A stretch of 64,000 nucleotides of DNA from DATKRB01 sp036501425 (GCA_036501425.1 DASYAI010000056.1:134322-198321); one strand, 5' to 3'; positions 16,468 through 25,535 are shown, counted from the stretch's first letter. Notes: generated by a model not told the origin, from the sequence alone. Numbers and translations: made by a program.

Positions 16468-18519
16468 ATGGACGAGCGCAACGAGACCGAGTCGAGCCGG
16501 GCGGCGACCGCCGGCGCGCCCGCGGTCGCCGTCGCCCCCCACCATCCGGTGCCGGGGCGCACCGGGACTCGCCGGCTCTTCGTCACCTACGGGGCGATCT
16601 GCCTGGTGCCGGTCCTGATCCTGGGGGCCGTGCTCGGCCTCAGCTACCGATCCGAGGCGGCGGCGCGCGGCGCTGCCCAGGGTCGATCCGAAGCCACCCT
16701 GGTCGCGCAGACCGCCGTCGAACCCTTGCTCGGCAACCGTCCCCTGGCCGACGGGCTGTCGACCGACCAGACCAACGACCTGCGCCGACTGGTCACCCCC
16801 GCCGTCGACTCGCGCGAGGTGCTCCGCCTCCGTCTGCGGACCCTGGCCGGACGGATCGTCTTCGCCGACGACGGGTCGGGGTCGCACCACGAGCCCGACG
16901 ACGAGGCGCTCGAGGCGGCGCGGGGAGAGACCGTCGTGCGCCTCACCCACCTGAACGCCGACGACGACGACCAGGCGGCCCAGGGCCCGGCCTCGGTGGA
17001 GGTCTACCTCCCCTTGGAGGCCGGCACCCCGGCGCGCCGGGTGGGCGTGCTCGAGATCTACCTCCCCTACGCCCCGATCGACGCCGACGTCACCGCCGGC
17101 CTGCACACCCTGTACCGGGACCTCGCGCTGGGGCTCGGCGCCCTCTACCTCGCCATCTTCGTGATTTCGGCGTCGGTGTCCCGGCGGCTCCGACGCCAGC
17201 TGCACGTCAACGCCTACCTGGCCGAGCACGATCACCTCACCGCCCTGCCGAACCGGGCGTGGTTCCTCCGCCAGGCCCGCAGCGCGGTGGAGGGCCGGGG
17301 ACGCGGGGGCTCGACCGCGCTGGCGATCATCGACCTCGACCGGTTCAAGGAGGTCAACGACACCCTCGGGCATCACAACGGCGACCGGCTGCTGAGCGTC
17401 CTGGCCGAGCGGATCACCGCCCAGCTGGGGCCCGAGTCCTCGGTGGCCCGCATGGGCGGCGACGAGTTCGGGGTGATCATCCGGGGCTCGCCGGACCCCG
17501 AAACGGTGCTGTGGCAGCTGCGGTCGGTGATCGAGGGCGAGATCGAGGTCAGCGCGCTGCCGGTGTCGGTGGACTCGAGCGTCGGCTACGTCCTCGTCCC
17601 CCAGGACGGCGAGGACGTCGACCAGCTGCTCCAGCGGGCCGACGTGGCGATGTACGTGGCCAAGGCCGAGCACGCCGGGGTCGTCCGCTACCAACCGTCG
17701 CAGAACCACTACAACCCGGCCGACCTCACGCTGGTCTCCGAGCTGCGCCACGCCATCGACGACGGCCAGCTGGTGGTGCACTTCCAGCCCAAGGCAACGC
17801 TCGCCAACGGGCACATCGAGTCGGTCGAGGCGCTCGTGCGCTGGCAGCACCCGCAGCACGGCCTCGTCTTCCCCGACCGGTTCATGCCGCTGGCCGAGCA
17901 GACCGATCTCATCCACAAGCTGACGGCGTGGGTCCTCGACCGGGCCCTGGCCGACCTGCGCCGGCTGGACGGCGCCGCCTTCGCCAACGTCGCCGTGGCC
18001 GTCAACGTGTCGGCCCGGAACCTGGCCCAGCGGGACTTCTCCGCGCAGGTCGTCGACGCCCTGAGCGCGGCGCAGGTGGCCCCCGAGCGGCTGGTGATCG
18101 AGATCACCGAGACCGCCCTGCTGGCCGACCCGGCCCGGGCGGCGCTGGTGCTGGGCGACCTCCACCGGGCCGGGGTCCGGGTGAGCCTCGACGACTTCGG
18201 CTGCGGCTACACGTCGCTCGGCTACCTCTCCACCCTGCCGGTCCACGAGCTCAAGATCGACCGCAGCTTCGTGACCGACATGGCCCAAAACCCGGCCCAC
18301 CGCGCCATCGTCCGGGCCATCGTCGATCTCGGCCACAACCTCTCGCTGCGGGTGGTGGCCGAAGGGGTCGAGACCTCCGAGGCCCTCGCCCTCCTGCGCG
18401 CCGTCGGCTGTGACGTCGTGCAGGGCTACGTGCTCGCCCCCGCCATGCCGTTGGCAGAGCTCGAGGCGTGGCTGCTCGCCCCGGCGCCGCCGGTCGGCGC
18501 CTCGGTCGGGGGCCCGTGA
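16468..18519 (+). CDS. Membrane GGDEF-EAL cyclic-di-GMP enzyme
   Basis: A bifunctional cyclic-di-GMP protein. The ATG at 16468 (GGAAGG upstream) gives 683 aa: a membrane helix at about 35-55, an extracellular sensor region of about 170 residues, a second helix (LALGLGALYLAIFVISASV), then a GGDEF domain with an intact active site (RMGGDEFGVII) and an EAL domain with EALVRW, VNVSARNL, EITETALL, DDFGCGYTSLGYL, KIDRSFV and VAEGVET. All motifs for both synthesis and breakdown are present, so either activity may be real and set by the sensor. The periplasmic sensor family is not recognised. It may link cyclic-di-GMP to the flagellar genes nearby, which is inference. Confidence 0.93.
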   Translation: MDERNETESSRAATAGAPAVAVAPHHPVPGRTGTRRLFVTYGAICLVPVLILGAVLGLSYRSEAAARGAAQGRSEATLVAQTAVEPLLGNRPLADGLSTDQTNDLRRLVTPAVDSREVLRLRLRTLAGRIVFADDGSGSHHEPDDEALEAARGETVVRLTHLNADDDDQAAQGPASVEVYLPLEAGTPARRVGVLEIYLPYAPIDADVTAGLHTLYRDLALGLGALYLAIFVISASVSRRLRRQLHVNAYLAEHDHLTALPNRAWFLRQARSAVEGRGRGGSTALAIIDLDRFKEVNDTLGHHNGDRLLSVLAERITAQLGPESSVARMGGDEFGVIIRGSPDPETVLWQLRSVIEGEIEVSALPVSVDSSVGYVLVPQDGEDVDQLLQRADVAMYVAKAEHAGVVRYQPSQNHYNPADLTLVSELRHAIDDGQLVVHFQPKATLANGHIESVEALVRWQHPQHGLVFPDRFMPLAEQTDLIHKLTAWVLDRALADLRRLDGAAFANVAVAVNVSARNLAQRDFSAQVVDALSAAQVAPERLVIEITETALLADPARAALVLGDLHRAGVRVSLDDFGCGYTSLGYLSTLPVHELKIDRSFVTDMAQNPAHRAIVRAIVDLGHNLSLRVVAEGVETSEALALLRAVGCDVVQGYVLAPAMPLAELEAWLLAPAPPVGASVGGP

Positions 18520-18592
18520 GTCCTCCACCCCCGCCCTCCGCCACCGGCGCGCCCACGTCGCCCACCCCGGCTGGCGCGCCCGGGGGTGCGGG

Positions 18593-19528
18593 TCAGTCGC
18601 CGGGCGAGACCGCCAGCACGATCTTGCCCAGGGTGTGGCGCTGCTCGAGCTCGCGGTAGGCGTCTCGGACCTCGTCCAAGGGGTACACCCGGGCGATGGG
18701 GACCTCCAGCTCGCGCCGGGCGATCAGGTCGGCCAGCTCGCGCAGCACCTCGGGAGTGGCGGCGGTGGCCGAGCCCTCCAGCTTGGCGCCGAAGCGCTGG
18801 GCGCCCTCGAAGTCGATGATCGTGTTGACCCGCTCGGGCGCCACCCCGAGCTGCTCGACCGCCAGGGCGACGTAGCCGCCCCCGAACGCGTCGATGAAGG
18901 CGTCGACGCCCCGCTCGGCGTGGGCCCTGATGCGCTCGGCCACCCCGTCGCCGTAGGTGATCGGCACCGCACCGTGGGCTGCCAGCCACGGATGGTGGTG
19001 TTCGCTGGCCAGGGCGAGCACCGTCGCTCCGGCGTGCCGGGCCAGCTGGACCGCCAGCGATCCCACACCACCGGCCGCCCCGGACACCACCACCGTGTCG
19101 CCGGAGCCCGCCCCCACCGCCCGGACCGCGGCGTACGCGGTGGTGCCGGCCACGAAGAGCGATCCGGCCGCTTCCCACGGCACCCCGGGCGGCCGGGCCA
19201 CCAGGTCGTCCGCCCGGGCCACCACCAGCTCGGCGTGGCTGGCCCGGGTGTCGACATGGCCGAGCACCTCGTCGCCCACCTCGAACCCCCCGACGTCGGG
19301 GCCGAGCTCCTCCACCCGGCCGGCCAGGTCGCTCCCCTCGCCCGAGGGGAAGTGGGCCGGCCAACGCTCGTGGAGCGCTCCCCGGCGGATGCCGGCCTCA
19401 CCGGGGTTGATCCCCGCCGCGACGACCCGCACCAGGACCTCGCCCGGACCGGGGACCGGGCGGTCGACCTCGACCACCTGCAGGACGTCGATCCCGCCGT
19501 ACTCGTCGAACCGGACCGCCTTGGGCAT
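18593..19528 (-). CDS. Zinc-free medium-chain quinone oxidoreductase
   Basis: A 311-aa NADPH-dependent quinone reductase of the medium-chain dehydrogenase family. It starts MPKAVRFDEYGGIDVLQVVE with a strong ribosome binding site (GAGGGAGGG). The catalytic half has GEVLVRVVAAGINPGEAGIR and PSGEGSDLAGRVEELGPDV without the cysteines and histidines that bind zinc in alcohol dehydrogenases. The Rossmann motif is GDTVVVSGAAGGVGSLAVQLA. A C-terminal HTLGKIVL closes the fold. Substrate unknown. Confidence 0.9.
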   Translation of the reverse strand: MPKAVRFDEYGGIDVLQVVEVDRPVPGPGEVLVRVVAAGINPGEAGIRRGALHERWPAHFPSGEGSDLAGRVEELGPDVGGFEVGDEVLGHVDTRASHAELVVARADDLVARPPGVPWEAAGSLFVAGTTAYAAVRAVGAGSGDTVVVSGAAGGVGSLAVQLARHAGATVLALASEHHHPWLAAHGAVPITYGDGVAERIRAHAERGVDAFIDAFGGGYVALAVEQLGVAPERVNTIIDFEGAQRFGAKLEGSATAATPEVLRELADLIARRELEVPIARVYPLDEVRDAYRELEQRHTLGKIVLAVSPGD

Positions 19529-19630
19529 CGATCCCTCCCTCTCGTGGGCTCACCGAAGGCAACCGTTGGGGCGGGGCGTCCATTCCGCCCACGCCCGGCG
19601 ATCCGGCCGAGCCCGGTCACCCGCCGGCGG

Positions 19631-20803
19631 TCACCCGTGGCCGGTCGCGACCAGCAGGCCGACGCTGGCGACCATGGCGATGGGCACCGCGACCACTCCC
19701 AGGCGGCTCGCCCGCCGCACGGAGGGGGCGGCACCCGCCGCACGGGCGACCTTCAACCACAAGAACCAGGCCAGCGAGCCGGTCACCGCCAGGTTGGGAC
19801 CGACGTCCAACCCGACCAGGAGCGAGAGGGGATGCTGCGGCGGGCGGGCCGCCAGCAGCGACGCGGCGGGCAGGTTGTTGACCACGACGGACGCCGCCGC
19901 CCCAACCGCGGCCGTGCCCCAGGCGTCGAGGTGCGACGACAGCTCCGCCGGTCCCGACCAGCCGCGCCCGACCGTCCCCAGGGCGACCGCCACCCCGAAC
20001 AGGCCGACCAGCACGGGCGCGCTGAGGGCACCCACCACCCGCCCGGGGCCCAGACGCCCGGTGACCACCCGGCACCCCGCCGCCGCCACCCCGAGCCCGA
20101 GCACCGGCAGCACCGGCGACCGCAGGACCACCACCACGACCACCGCGGCGGCAATCGTGACGAGGCCCAGCCACGGGCGGTGCCGGCGCGGCGGGGCCGG
20201 GTCGTCGGGAGCCGGACGTCGCGCGGCGCGCAGGGCGCGGTGCTCGAATGCGACGACGACGGCGGCGGTCAGGAGCAGTGCGGCCAGTGCCGGGCCCCAC
20301 ATGCGCCCGAGGAACTCGCCCCCGGTCGACGGATGGTGCCCGAGCACGATCAGGTTGGTGAGGTTCGAACCGGGCAGGAACAGCGAGCCGGCGTTGGACA
20401 GCAGAAGGACGCCGTAGAGGAACGGCGACTCGTCGACCCCGAGCGACCGCGCCGTGAAGACGAGCACGGGGGTGAGGAAGGCCACCGAGGTGTCGAGGTT
20501 CAGCACCGCGGTCACGATCCCCACCGCCAGCGTGGCGCCGGCGAACAGCACGTATCCGTGGCGGGCCAGCCCGGCCAGTCGGCGACCCACGGCGGCGAAC
20601 ACCCCGTCGCCGTCGGCCACGACGCCGATCAGCAGCAGGCCGGCCACGAGCGCGAACGGGGGCCAGTCCTGGGCAGCGGCGGCCCGGGCGTCGGAGGGGC
20701 CGGCGGCAGCCCCCGCCACCAGCGCCGCGACCCCGAAGCCGGCGAACAGCCACGGGCCCCACCCCGTCGCCGAGGCGACGACGCGGCGGCCGGGTGCGGC
20801 CAC
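19631..20803 (-). CDS. ArsB/NhaD-type ion transporter
   Basis: An integral membrane transporter of the ion transporter superfamily (ArsB, NhaD, CitM relatives), about 10-11 helices in 390 aa. Diagnostic re-entrant segments are NLDTSVAFLTPVLVFTAR with SLGVDESPFLYGVLLLSNAG followed by SLFLPGSNLTNLIVLG in the first half and SVVVNNLPAASLL with LVGLDVGPNLAVTGSLAWF in the second. ArsB proteins have the same NN-P and GPNL motifs, but no arsenic genes are near, so the ion is uncertain. Start GTG 20803 shares one base with the stop of the upstream CDF gene, so the two are coupled. Confidence 0.8.
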   Translation of the reverse strand: MAAPGRRVVASATGWGPWLFAGFGVAALVAGAAAGPSDARAAAAQDWPPFALVAGLLLIGVVADGDGVFAAVGRRLAGLARHGYVLFAGATLAVGIVTAVLNLDTSVAFLTPVLVFTARSLGVDESPFLYGVLLLSNAGSLFLPGSNLTNLIVLGHHPSTGGEFLGRMWGPALAALLLTAAVVVAFEHRALRAARRPAPDDPAPPRRHRPWLGLVTIAAAVVVVVVLRSPVLPVLGLGVAAAGCRVVTGRLGPGRVVGALSAPVLVGLFGVAVALGTVGRGWSGPAELSSHLDAWGTAAVGAAASVVVNNLPAASLLAARPPQHPLSLLVGLDVGPNLAVTGSLAWFLWLKVARAAGAAPSVRRASRLGVVAVPIAMVASVGLLVATGHG

Positions 20804-21477
20804 TACGGCCGACCGAGCCGCCGGACGCGCCCGATCACCGGGGGCGACAGCACCACCGCGGCCGCGCCCACCCCGACCACCATGGCCGAGACCGGATCGA
20901 GCCACCACCACCCGCAGGCCGCCGCGAGCCCGGCGCCGACGACCGTAGCCGCCGCCAGCAGGCTCCCCACCGCCGACAAATGACTGTCGGCGAGCAGGGC
21001 CCGGCTCGACAGGGCGCGGGCGATCCGCCGCTTGCGGACGGACAGGACCGCCAGCACGGCGGTCGAGAGGGCGGCGATCACCAGGCCGGCCACCGGTTCG
21101 TGCACCGACGAGGGGCGGTCGAGGCGCTGGGCCCCCCCGACGACCGCCACCACGGCGACGGCCAGCAGCCCGGTGAGCACCACGGTGGACGCCACCCGCT
21201 CGCCCGGGGGCAGGGTGGCCACTGGATCGTCACCATCCGCCCGGAGGGCCGGGCGACGAGCGGCGAGCGCCCGGGCGAACTGGACCACCAGGGCGGCCGA
21301 GCCGGCGGCGTCGAGCAGCCCGGTCACTCCGAACGCCAGCAGGACCAGGCTGTGCGAACTCAGCGCGAGCGCCAGGGTGACCCCGTTGGCACTCAGCGTC
21401 CAGGCGATCGAGAGGGCGGAGATCCGGAGCCCCGCCCTCAGGTCGTCGATCCTCGGACCCCGCTCGCGATCGTGCAC
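20803..21477 (-). CDS. Cation diffusion facilitator-like membrane protein
   Basis: A 224-aa membrane protein with about six helices. LRISALSIAWTLSANGVTLAL and LVLLAFGVTGLLDAAGSAAL resemble helices 1 and 2 of CDF metal/proton antiporters, and SRALLADSHLSAVGSLLAAA with WWWLDPVSAMVVGVGA match helices 5 and 6, including the DxxxS/D positions that ligate metal. The C-terminal cytoplasmic domain of normal CDF proteins (about 100 residues) is missing, so it is a short form. Start GTG 21477. Coupled to the downstream ArsB-like gene, suggesting paired ion export. Confidence 0.75.
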   Translation of the reverse strand: MHDRERGPRIDDLRAGLRISALSIAWTLSANGVTLALALSSHSLVLLAFGVTGLLDAAGSAALVVQFARALAARRPALRADGDDPVATLPPGERVASTVVLTGLLAVAVVAVVGGAQRLDRPSSVHEPVAGLVIAALSTAVLAVLSVRKRRIARALSSRALLADSHLSAVGSLLAAATVVGAGLAAACGWWWLDPVSAMVVGVGAAAVVLSPPVIGRVRRLGRP

Positions 21478-21516
21478 GGTGCTCCCCGAGATGCCGCGCC
21501 GACCAGTCTTCCCGGC

Positions 21517-21547
21517 TCACCGTGTCGCCCTCGCGGCGACACGGTGA
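21517..21547. terminator. 13-bp stem hairpin between two leftward units
   Basis: A perfect 13-bp stem (21517-21529 with 21535-21547, loop ctcgc) lies after the acyl-CoA dehydrogenase operon and before the CDF gene. No T-run follows on either strand, so it would act as an unusual or factor-assisted terminator, or as a leader structure of the CDF gene. Confidence 0.6.
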
Positions 21548-21644
21548 CCTTACCCGGGTCGGGACGGACCGGCGGCCCGGGCGGTTCGCGGACCGGGTGG
21601 GTCCATCTGCTCCCAGGTCGTCGGCCCCGAGGGGCCCAGCCCGG

Positions 21645-22925
21645 TCAGCGGCTGCTCGGACCCTTGGGCACCTCGCGCCAGGGCATGTCGCGTGAGTTGT
21701 CGCGCTCGCGAGGCATCCCGAGCACCCGCTCGCTGATCACGTTGCGCGCCATCTCGGTCGTGCCGCCGCCGATCTGACCGGCCTGGCGGGAGAGGAAGCT
21801 GACGCCCCGCTGGCCGATGTCGTCGTCCTCGTCGTCCCATGCCACCCCGGCCTGCCCGGCCAGCTCGAAGGCGACCGTCGCCGACCGGGTGCCGTTCACC
21901 CCGGCGAGGAGCCGAGACAGCGCCGCGCCCTGGTCGTTGAGGTAGCCGGTCCGCATGCCCTGGGCGATCCGGCGCTGGGCGAAGCCGGCGACGAGCGAGT
22001 CGGCCCGCACCTCGCCGATCTGGTCACGCGCCACCGGATCGTCGATCTGGCCCGACTTGCGAGCCAGGCGCACCAGGCTCGCCTCCGAAGGGGCGAACGC
22101 GTCACCGCCGCCGCCCGGGCGGATGATGTAAGGGGAGAGGGCGAAGCTGCGCTCGAAGAACAGCCACCGGATGCCGATGGTCCACCCGTCGTCGACGTCG
22201 CCCAGGCGCTCGGACTCGGGGATCCGGACGTCGACGAAGAACTCCTGGCAGAATTCGCTGCCGCCGCCGAGCATCTCGATCCGGTGCATCTCGATGCCGG
22301 GGGCATGGGCCGGCACCAGAAAGACGCCCAGTCCCCGGTGCTTGGGCACGTTGACGTTCGTGCGGGCCAGGGTGAGCCCGTAGTCGGCCCGCCAGGCGCC
22401 CGACGACCAGATCTTCGACCCGTTGAGCAGCCACTCGTCACCGTCGCGGGTGGCGACCGTCTGCGCGCCGGCGGCATCGGAGCCCCCGCCCGGCTCGGAG
22501 AGATACTGCACCCAGTAGTGCTCGCCCTTCAGGATCGGTGGGACGTGGCGGAGCTTCTGCTCGTGCGAGCCGAACGCGAGGATCACCGCCATGCAGGGGG
22601 TGAAGTTGGGGATCTGGAGCATCGAGGGATAGTCGAAGCCGGTGATCTCCTCGTTGAAGGCCTGGGCGTGGGCCGGGGTCAGACCCTGACCGCCGTACTC
22701 CTCGGGAACGACGATGCCGGCGAAGCCGGCGTCGAAGAGCTGGCGCTGGAGGCCCCGCTGGCGGGCGAACTCGGCCAGCTCCTCCTCGTCGGTCCGGTCG
22801 GCCCGGGGACCCGGACGCGACGAGGCGTCGGCCGGGGCCAGGTTGGCCCGGATCCACGTCCGGGCGCGCTGGCGGAACTCCTCGACGCTCTCCACATCGG
22901 TGTCGACTGTCGCGGTGTCGGTCAC
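21645..22925 (-). CDS. Acyl-CoA dehydrogenase
   Basis: FAD-dependent acyl-CoA dehydrogenase, 426 aa from the GTG 22925, which overlaps the previous stop (GTGA). Motifs in order: FAGIVVPEEYGGQGLTPAHA, YLSEPGGGSDAAGAQTVA (flavin contacts), the substrate-loop GSKIWSSGA, and the C-terminal helix EMARNVISERVLGMPRE with GGGTTE just before. A Glu as catalytic base is not clearly placed. With the next gene it forms a heteromeric pair like those acting on steroid or long-branched acyl-CoA in actinobacteria (family knowledge; substrate inferred). Confidence 0.92.
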   Translation of the reverse strand: MTDTATVDTDVESVEEFRQRARTWIRANLAPADASSRPGPRADRTDEEELAEFARQRGLQRQLFDAGFAGIVVPEEYGGQGLTPAHAQAFNEEITGFDYPSMLQIPNFTPCMAVILAFGSHEQKLRHVPPILKGEHYWVQYLSEPGGGSDAAGAQTVATRDGDEWLLNGSKIWSSGAWRADYGLTLARTNVNVPKHRGLGVFLVPAHAPGIEMHRIEMLGGGSEFCQEFFVDVRIPESERLGDVDDGWTIGIRWLFFERSFALSPYIIRPGGGGDAFAPSEASLVRLARKSGQIDDPVARDQIGEVRADSLVAGFAQRRIAQGMRTGYLNDQGAALSRLLAGVNGTRSATVAFELAGQAGVAWDDEDDDIGQRGVSFLSRQAGQIGGGTTEMARNVISERVLGMPRERDNSRDMPWREVPKGPSSR

Positions 22926-24064
22926 GCCGCGTCCTCCTTCTGCTCCAACGACGAGGTCAGGCGCCCGCGATGCTCGGCAACGCTCCCGTAGAGGCGGGAG
23001 CCGAGGACCACCCGGCGTAAGTACAGGTGCATGTCGTGTTCGAATGTGACGCCGATGCCGCCGTGCATCTGAACGCAGTCGTGCATGAGCTCGACCCCGT
23101 AGTGCCCGACGTAGGCCTTGCCCGCCGACAGCAGGTCCCAGGCCTCGGGGCGAGCCTCGCCGACCGCATCGGTCGCTCCGTCGGCGATGGCGTGGCTCGC
23201 CTCGAGCCACAGCTTCATGTCGGCGAAGCGATGCTTGAGCTCCTGGTAGCTGGCCAGCGGGCGACCGAACGAGTACCGGTCGAACGCCCATTCGAGGGTC
23301 ATCTTGAAGGCCCGGTCCATCGCGCCGACCATCTCGGAGAGCTCGACCGCCACCGCCACCTGGGTCTGCCAGTCGACGTCGGCGCCCGCCCGACCAACCT
23401 CGCCCACGACGGCCGACGCCGGCAGCTCGACCCCGTCGAACGTGAGCCGGCCGAAGCGCCGGGTGAGGTCGATGCTGTGCATCGGCTTGACCGCCACCCC
23501 CGGCGTCGACGCCGGCACCAGCACCTGGGTCAGACCGTCCCCGGTGCGAGCGGTCACGAAGAAGTACTCGGCCTGCCCGGCCGACTCGACCGGTGCCTTG
23601 ACCCCCGACAGGCGGACCGTGTCCCCGGTGACCTCGGCGCTCAGGGTGACGTCGCCCAGCGCGTCGTGCGGGCGGGGCTCGCTGAACGCCCACGTGCCGA
23701 TTGCCGCGCCACTGAGGAGCGCGCCCAGCGCCTCGCCCTTCTGCTCGTCGGAGCCGGCCCTCGAGAGGGCGCCGGCCACGATCGCGGCCGGCACGAGCGG
23801 GCCCGGAGCGGCGTGATTGCCGAACTCGAACCCGACCAGCGCCAGGTCGGCCACCGGCCGACCCGAGATGCTGCCCCCGCCGTCCTCCTCGCTGACCAGC
23901 AGCGACGTCCAACCCAGCTCGGCGCCCTGCACCCAGAAGTCCCGGTCGAAGCCGGCCGGATCGTTGCGCTTGGCCCGCAGCTCCGAAACGGGCGTCTTGT
24001 CCTCGAGGAATTTGCGGGTCGTCTCCGCGAAGAATTCCTGGTCGGACGTGAGCTCCAATTCCAC
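22922..24064 (-). CDS. Acyl-CoA dehydrogenase, second subunit
   Basis: A 380-aa partner of the previous gene. Start GTG 24064 follows GGGAGGA; the same frame is open further upstream only because it runs into the decayed flavoprotein gene. It begins VELELTSDQEFFAETTRKFL, has LGWTSLLVSEEDGGGSISGR, FDRYSFGRPLASYQELKHRF (an Arg/Gly FAD-binding patch) and HDCVQMHGGIGVTFEHDMHL, the usual last motif. The central TRGDG-type motif for flavin is weak. Paired overlapping dehydrogenase genes like these commonly form an alpha2beta2 enzyme. Confidence 0.9.
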   Translation of the reverse strand: MELELTSDQEFFAETTRKFLEDKTPVSELRAKRNDPAGFDRDFWVQGAELGWTSLLVSEEDGGGSISGRPVADLALVGFEFGNHAAPGPLVPAAIVAGALSRAGSDEQKGEALGALLSGAAIGTWAFSEPRPHDALGDVTLSAEVTGDTVRLSGVKAPVESAGQAEYFFVTARTGDGLTQVLVPASTPGVAVKPMHSIDLTRRFGRLTFDGVELPASAVVGEVGRAGADVDWQTQVAVAVELSEMVGAMDRAFKMTLEWAFDRYSFGRPLASYQELKHRFADMKLWLEASHAIADGATDAVGEARPEAWDLLSAGKAYVGHYGVELMHDCVQMHGGIGVTFEHDMHLYLRRVVLGSRLYGSVAEHRGRLTSSLEQKEDAA

Positions 24065-24149
24065 GAATCGTCCTCCCCACGTTTGGGTCGCCAAGAACCT
24101 ACTCCGTGGACATCCCCTCGTCATATGGGACCTGGCGCGGTCCCGCGTG

Positions 24150-24716
24150 GGTCGCAGGCCGCCATATCGCTCGGCCGGCACCGCGAAGCCAGGCGGCACC
24201 AGGACGTCGGACGCCACCAGCTCACCCACGGCGGCCCGTCCCAGGCCGAGCAGCGCCTCGTCGGTGCCCGACCGAGGATGTCGAGGACCTTCTTGACCCC
24301 GGTCTCCCCTCCTGCCGCCAGCCCCACAACGACGCCCGGCCGATCATGACGGCCCGGGCCCCGAACGCCGGCCTTGACCACGTCGCCTCCCCGGCGGATC
24401 CCGCCGTCGAAAAGCACCTCGGCCTGGTCGCCGACGGCCGCCACCACCGCCGGCAGCGCCCGGATCGAGGCGGGGGTCCCGTCGAGGTTGTTGCCCCCGT
24501 GGTTCGAAACCGCGACCGAGCTGGCCCCGGCGTCCACCGCCCGCCGGGCGTCGTCGGGCCGCATCACGCCCTTGACCGCAAAAGGGGCTCGGCCACTGCC
24601 GGCGCAACCAGGCGATGCCGTCCCCGGTCGGCGGCAGGGTCTGCAGCCATCGGCCATACGCGGCGAAGAAGCCCGGCGCCTCCTCGAGGATCCGGTCAGA
24701 GGGTCAGAGGATCCGG
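24150..24716 (-). pseudogene. Decayed FMN-dependent alpha-hydroxyacid dehydrogenase (MftD/LldD-like)
   Basis: Three frames together spell the C-terminal half of an FMN-linked hydroxyacid dehydrogenase. Frame A reads FAAYGRWLQTLPPTGDGIAW near 24650. Frame B continues PFAVKGVM, VSNHGGNNLDGTPA and DGGIRRGGDVVKA. Frame C gives FGARAVMIGRASLWGLAAGG and, after one more shift, DEALLGLGRAAVGELVASDV with LVPPGFAVPAERYGG. SNHGGNNLDG is typical of MftD, the mycofactocin maturase. The 5' half is gone and DUF488 begins there. At least three frameshifts make it inactive unless the sequence is wrong. It abuts the acyl-CoA dehydrogenase start. Confidence 0.82.
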
Positions 24717-24723
24717 TCAGAGG
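24686..24723. repeat. 21-bp repeat at the DUF488 stop
   Basis: A 21-bp unit (24686-24706) is followed by 17 bases of a second copy (24707-24723). The stop codon of the DUF488 gene is inside copy 2, and the decayed flavoprotein gene begins in copy 1. This may mark the junction where the upstream half of that gene was lost. Confidence 0.8.
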
Positions 24724-25157
24724 ATATCGACGACTTCGATGCCCGGATCGATCTGTTGGGCCATGTCCGTGACCAGCTGACGATGGCAGTGGCGGGCGCT
24801 CCGCTCGACGCACAAGACGGCGATCCGCCGCTCGCGGGCGTCATCGACCAGCCGCTGCAGGGCGTCCCCCGAGCGATCGACAAGGATCGCACCCAGACGT
24901 CGGCGAGCCGCCTGGCCGTCCCCCTGCCGGAACCCGTCACGATTGTCCGGCGGGTTCCCGAGCGTCGCCTCGTGCCGATAGTCGATGCCCGCCGCCTCGA
25001 GGCTGGCCCGGAGGGGATTCTTGGACCACCCCGGCTTCCGGCTGACCGGATTGAGCCGCACATCGACCAACAGGGACACTCCGGCGGCGACCAGCGCGTC
25101 GACGAGGCCGGGCACCCGGAGGCCCTCGTAGCCGACGCTGTAGATTCGACCGCTCAT
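24717..25157 (-). CDS. DUF488 family protein
   Basis: DUF488 proteins are widespread small cytoplasmic proteins of uncertain function. The 146-aa product starts MSGRIYSVGYEGLRVPGLVD, contains LLVDVRLNPVSRKPGWSKN (the DVR-x-P-x-S-R signature) and ends with AVLCVERSARHCHRQLVTD, the CxE...CHR motif typical of the family. Start ATG at 25157. Its stop codon lies inside the short repeat beside the decayed flavoprotein gene. Confidence 0.9.
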   Translation of the reverse strand: MSGRIYSVGYEGLRVPGLVDALVAAGVSLLVDVRLNPVSRKPGWSKNPLRASLEAAGIDYRHEATLGNPPDNRDGFRQGDGQAARRRLGAILVDRSGDALQRLVDDARERRIAVLCVERSARHCHRQLVTDMAQQIDPGIEVVDIL

Positions 25158-25260
25158 CCGGACGATGGTCCCTTCGGATGCCGGCGGCGGCAAGTCCGCA
25201 TGCCGCCGTCCTCTGCCGCGGTTATCGCCGGTGATCGGTCGGGTACGGGTCCAAGTCGTC

Positions 25261-25448
25261 ATGACGGTGGTGCTGGCGGGCGCGGCGATGGGCCTCGTCG
25301 GCTCCGGCCCGTTCGCGGCAGCTATCGCCTCGGCGACCCCGGCTCGACCGGTGCGCAGGCCTTGTCGGCACCCATTGCCGGCATGATCCCGAACGGGAAC
25401 GGCTACACCTTGATCGGTCAGGACGGCCATCTCTACCCGTTCACCTGA
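25261..25448 (+). pseudogene. Remnant of a secreted repeat protein
   Basis: The ATG frame at 25261 gives a plausible signal peptide (MTVVLAGAAMGLVGSGPFAA) but then runs into TGA. One frame over, from about 25320, the sequence reads YRLGDPGSTGAQALSAPIAG followed by MIPNGNGYTLIGQDGHLYPF and TGA at 25446. That is the GxxLVxxDGxxFxFGD repeat of secreted actinobacterial propeller proteins. One frameshift and a missing stretch separate the two parts, so this looks like a broken small secreted protein. A GTG at 25234 could be an earlier start. Confidence 0.5.
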
Positions 25449-25535
25449 CCGGAGGAGGAATCCGGCGCGCGATGCTGGTCGCCCCGAGCACCTCGGGCGA
25501 GCCGGCAGCCCACCCACGTTCACGAGGAGTCCCAG

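Noticed and set aside
15832..18528. An 898-codon frame on the minus strand opposite the GGDEF-EAL gene
   Set aside because: It is the antisense shadow of a gene with clear domains; only its C-terminal 159 residues (the SRPBCC protein) are real.
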